A stretch of 15,391 bases of DNA from Clostridia bacterium (GTDB taxonomy: Bacteria > Bacillota > Clostridia > UBA1381): positions 1 to 15,391 of the forward strand of contig CAAGKL010000076.1 in NCBI GenBank assembly GCA_900770405.1, written 5' to 3'. Both the position numbers and the translations under genes were made by a program. The notes beneath the pieces are model-generated. The model was not told the origin of the DNA. It saw only the letters and a list, made by a program, of their open reading frames with translations, and ran no database searches. Below are positions 14,571 through 15,391 of this stretch, piece after piece (the first letter of the stretch is position 1; each line of letters begins with the position of its first letter).

Positions 14571-15260
14571 TTAATATCGCCTTGCCTCAAGAAAGTCGCT
14601 CCGATAATCAATATTTGCAACAGACACACCCTTTCCGGGATGAGCCTTTGTATTTTTACTGTTGCCGGAGGAATGTATCATTTTACCGTTGCCGATGTAG
14701 ATTCCGATATGACTGGCCTTATTGTTCTTTCCGAAAAAGACTAAATCTCCGGGCTGCATATCTGCTTTATTTACAGTGCTCCCGTAGCTTCTGTATCCTT
14801 GCGCTGTCGTCCGACCAATCTTATACCCTGCGCCCTTCAGTGCGTTGTATACAAAGCCGCTGCAATCCATACCGCCCTCTGATGCACTCTCGCCGCCCCA
14901 CACATAAGGTGTTCCTATGTATTTCTCGGCAGAAGCTACTATTTTATTGCTTGTGCCGGATGCATTTCTTGTGCCTGTCTTATATTCTATCGGGGCAGCA
15001 GTACTGTCAGTATTTATCTCTCTTGTCGAAAGCGGGGACAGTCCTGTTGCCTCGTGTATATATTCCTTCGCCCTTGTCGACACCCCTGAGCTGTTCAAAG
15101 CGCGCTGATAATTTATGTATGGGTTTAAAAGAGTGCCGTCATTGCTTATAAACGGATTACGTGTTACGCCGTTTAATTTACTCTGCACCTTTTGTCGCAA
15201 AGCATTATTTTCAGCGCCGCCGGAATTGAATATTCTCTTTGCAGTATCAATTACGCCCAT
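14571..15260 (-). CDS. NlpC/P60 peptidoglycan endopeptidase, virion-associated hydrolase
   Basis: A 229-residue protein. ATG 15260 was chosen because GAGGAG (15270-15275) lies 9 nt upstream. A longer frame from ATG 15299 would overlap the preceding gene by 26 nt and lacks such a site. Residues 105-229 form the NlpC/P60 domain. The catalytic Cys is in MDCSGF (C133), the His in ASHIGIYIG (H184), and the third polar residue is H196, exactly 12 residues later as in E. coli Spr. YVWGG and QPGDLVFF are also typical. The family cuts the gamma-D-glutamyl-diamino acid bond of peptide stems. There is no signal peptide. The first 100 residues are a helical, then Ser/Thr-rich lead with NPFISNDGTL (35-44). 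Its place in a late operon suggests local wall opening during DNA entry rather than final lysis. Confidence 0.93.
   Translation of the reverse strand: MGVIDTAKRIFNSGGAENNALRQKVQSKLNGVTRNPFISNDGTLLNPYINYQRALNSSGVSTRAKEYIHEATGLSPLSTREINTDSTAAPIEYKTGTRNASGTSNKIVASAEKYIGTPYVWGGESASEGGMDCSGFVYNALKGAGYKIGRTTAQGYRSYGSTVNKADMQPGDLVFFGKNNKASHIGIYIGNGKMIHSSGNSKNTKAHPGKGVSVANIDYRSDFLEARRY
15130..15158 (-). repeat. 29-bp near-repeat, copy 2 (in the NlpC/P60 gene)
   Basis: Encodes NPFISNDGTL near the N-terminus of the hydrolase, in the same reading phase as copy 1 at 13628-13656. Confidence 0.6.
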
Positions 15261-15269
15261 ATTCTCACT

Positions 15270-15275
15270 CTCCTC
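15270..15275 (-). promoter_or_regulatory. Shine-Dalgarno sequence deciding the NlpC/P60 start
   Basis: GAGGAG, 9 nt before ATG 15260, overlaps the TGA stop of the upstream gene (15274-15276). This points to coupled translation. Confidence 0.75.
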
Positions 15276-15391
15276 AATCGTAAATCCCCGCTCTGTCATT
15301 AATCACCAACACCCGCAAAACGTCCTCGGATAAATTCAAATCATTCAACGCCGCACCGTGCAAAAGCCCCTTGTCCAAAAGCTTCTGCACC
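15274..15391 (-). CDS. C-terminal end of an unidentified gene (partial)
   Basis: An open frame enters from the right edge and ends at TGA 15274-15276. It gives 38 residues, from VQKLLDKGLLHGAALNDLNL to VLVINDRAGIYD. The hydrophobic-acidic spacing suggests a helix followed by a strand. It is too short for a family call. It ends 13 nt before the hydrolase start, overlapping its ribosome binding site, so it belongs to the same operon and is probably another late or structural gene. Confidence 0.65.
   Translation of the reverse strand, partial: VQKLLDKGLLHGAALNDLNLSEDVLRVLVINDRAGIYD

Noticed and set aside
14540..15151. A 203-codon + strand frame
   Set aside because: It is antisense to the NlpC/P60 gene, whose catalytic residues prove the minus-strand frame. 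It is Cys/Arg/Ser-rich and unlike a real protein.
15261..15299. Longer N-terminus for the NlpC/P60 protein (ATG 15299)
   Set aside because: It overlaps the preceding gene, and the good ribosome binding site serves ATG 15260.
1..15391. CRISPR array, insertion sequence or rRNA
   Set aside because: No regularly spaced repeats, transposase motifs, terminal inverted repeats or rRNA signatures were seen.

Overview
The window looks like the right-hand end of a prophage, or of a related integrative element, next to a bacterial tRNA cluster. The likely host is a Clostridia-type Firmicute. The reasons are tRNA genes with encoded CCA in the order His-Gln-Lys, strong AGGAG or AAAGAGGTG ribosome binding sites, moderate G+C, and protein relatives seen mainly in Firmicute phages and conjugative elements. 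The species cannot be named from the sequence.

Layout. Positions 37-327 (+ strand) hold tRNA-His(GTG), tRNA-Gln(TTG) and tRNA-Lys(TTT). A hairpin with a T-run (368-406) separates them from a minus-strand operon that fills the rest of the window. The operon is transcribed from high to low coordinates: the C-terminal end of an unidentified gene (15274-15391), a 229-residue NlpC/P60 cell-wall hydrolase (14571-15260), a 563-residue helical protein of unknown family (12859-14550), and one giant gene of 4127 codons (448-12831). The gaps are only 13, 20 and 27 nt, and each gene has its own good Shine-Dalgarno sequence, so they are probably co-transcribed.

The giant protein is a 'polyvalent' protein. 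In order it carries a Gly/Ala-rich membrane-active-looking region, a MutS-domain-I-like module, an ADP-ribosyltransferase module, a small module common in mobile-element helicases, an adenine-N6 DNA methyltransferase, a SNF2-type helicase, a coiled coil, an HExxH zincin protease, and a long C-terminal region resembling LPD38. Proteins of this type (P1 DarB is a smaller relative in its methylase-helicase part) are thought to be packaged in the virion and injected with the DNA to protect it and reprogram the host. The three-gene set can be read as an ejection module: a wall hydrolase, a helical core or connector protein, and the injected giant.

The least expected observation is that two disordered Gly/Ser/Arg/Glu-rich linkers of the giant are also open in the same +1 frame. 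There they encode compact, helical, non-repetitive small proteins (91 aa and about 87 aa). The first starts with an excellent ribosome binding site. These look like overprinted genes inside the giant gene.
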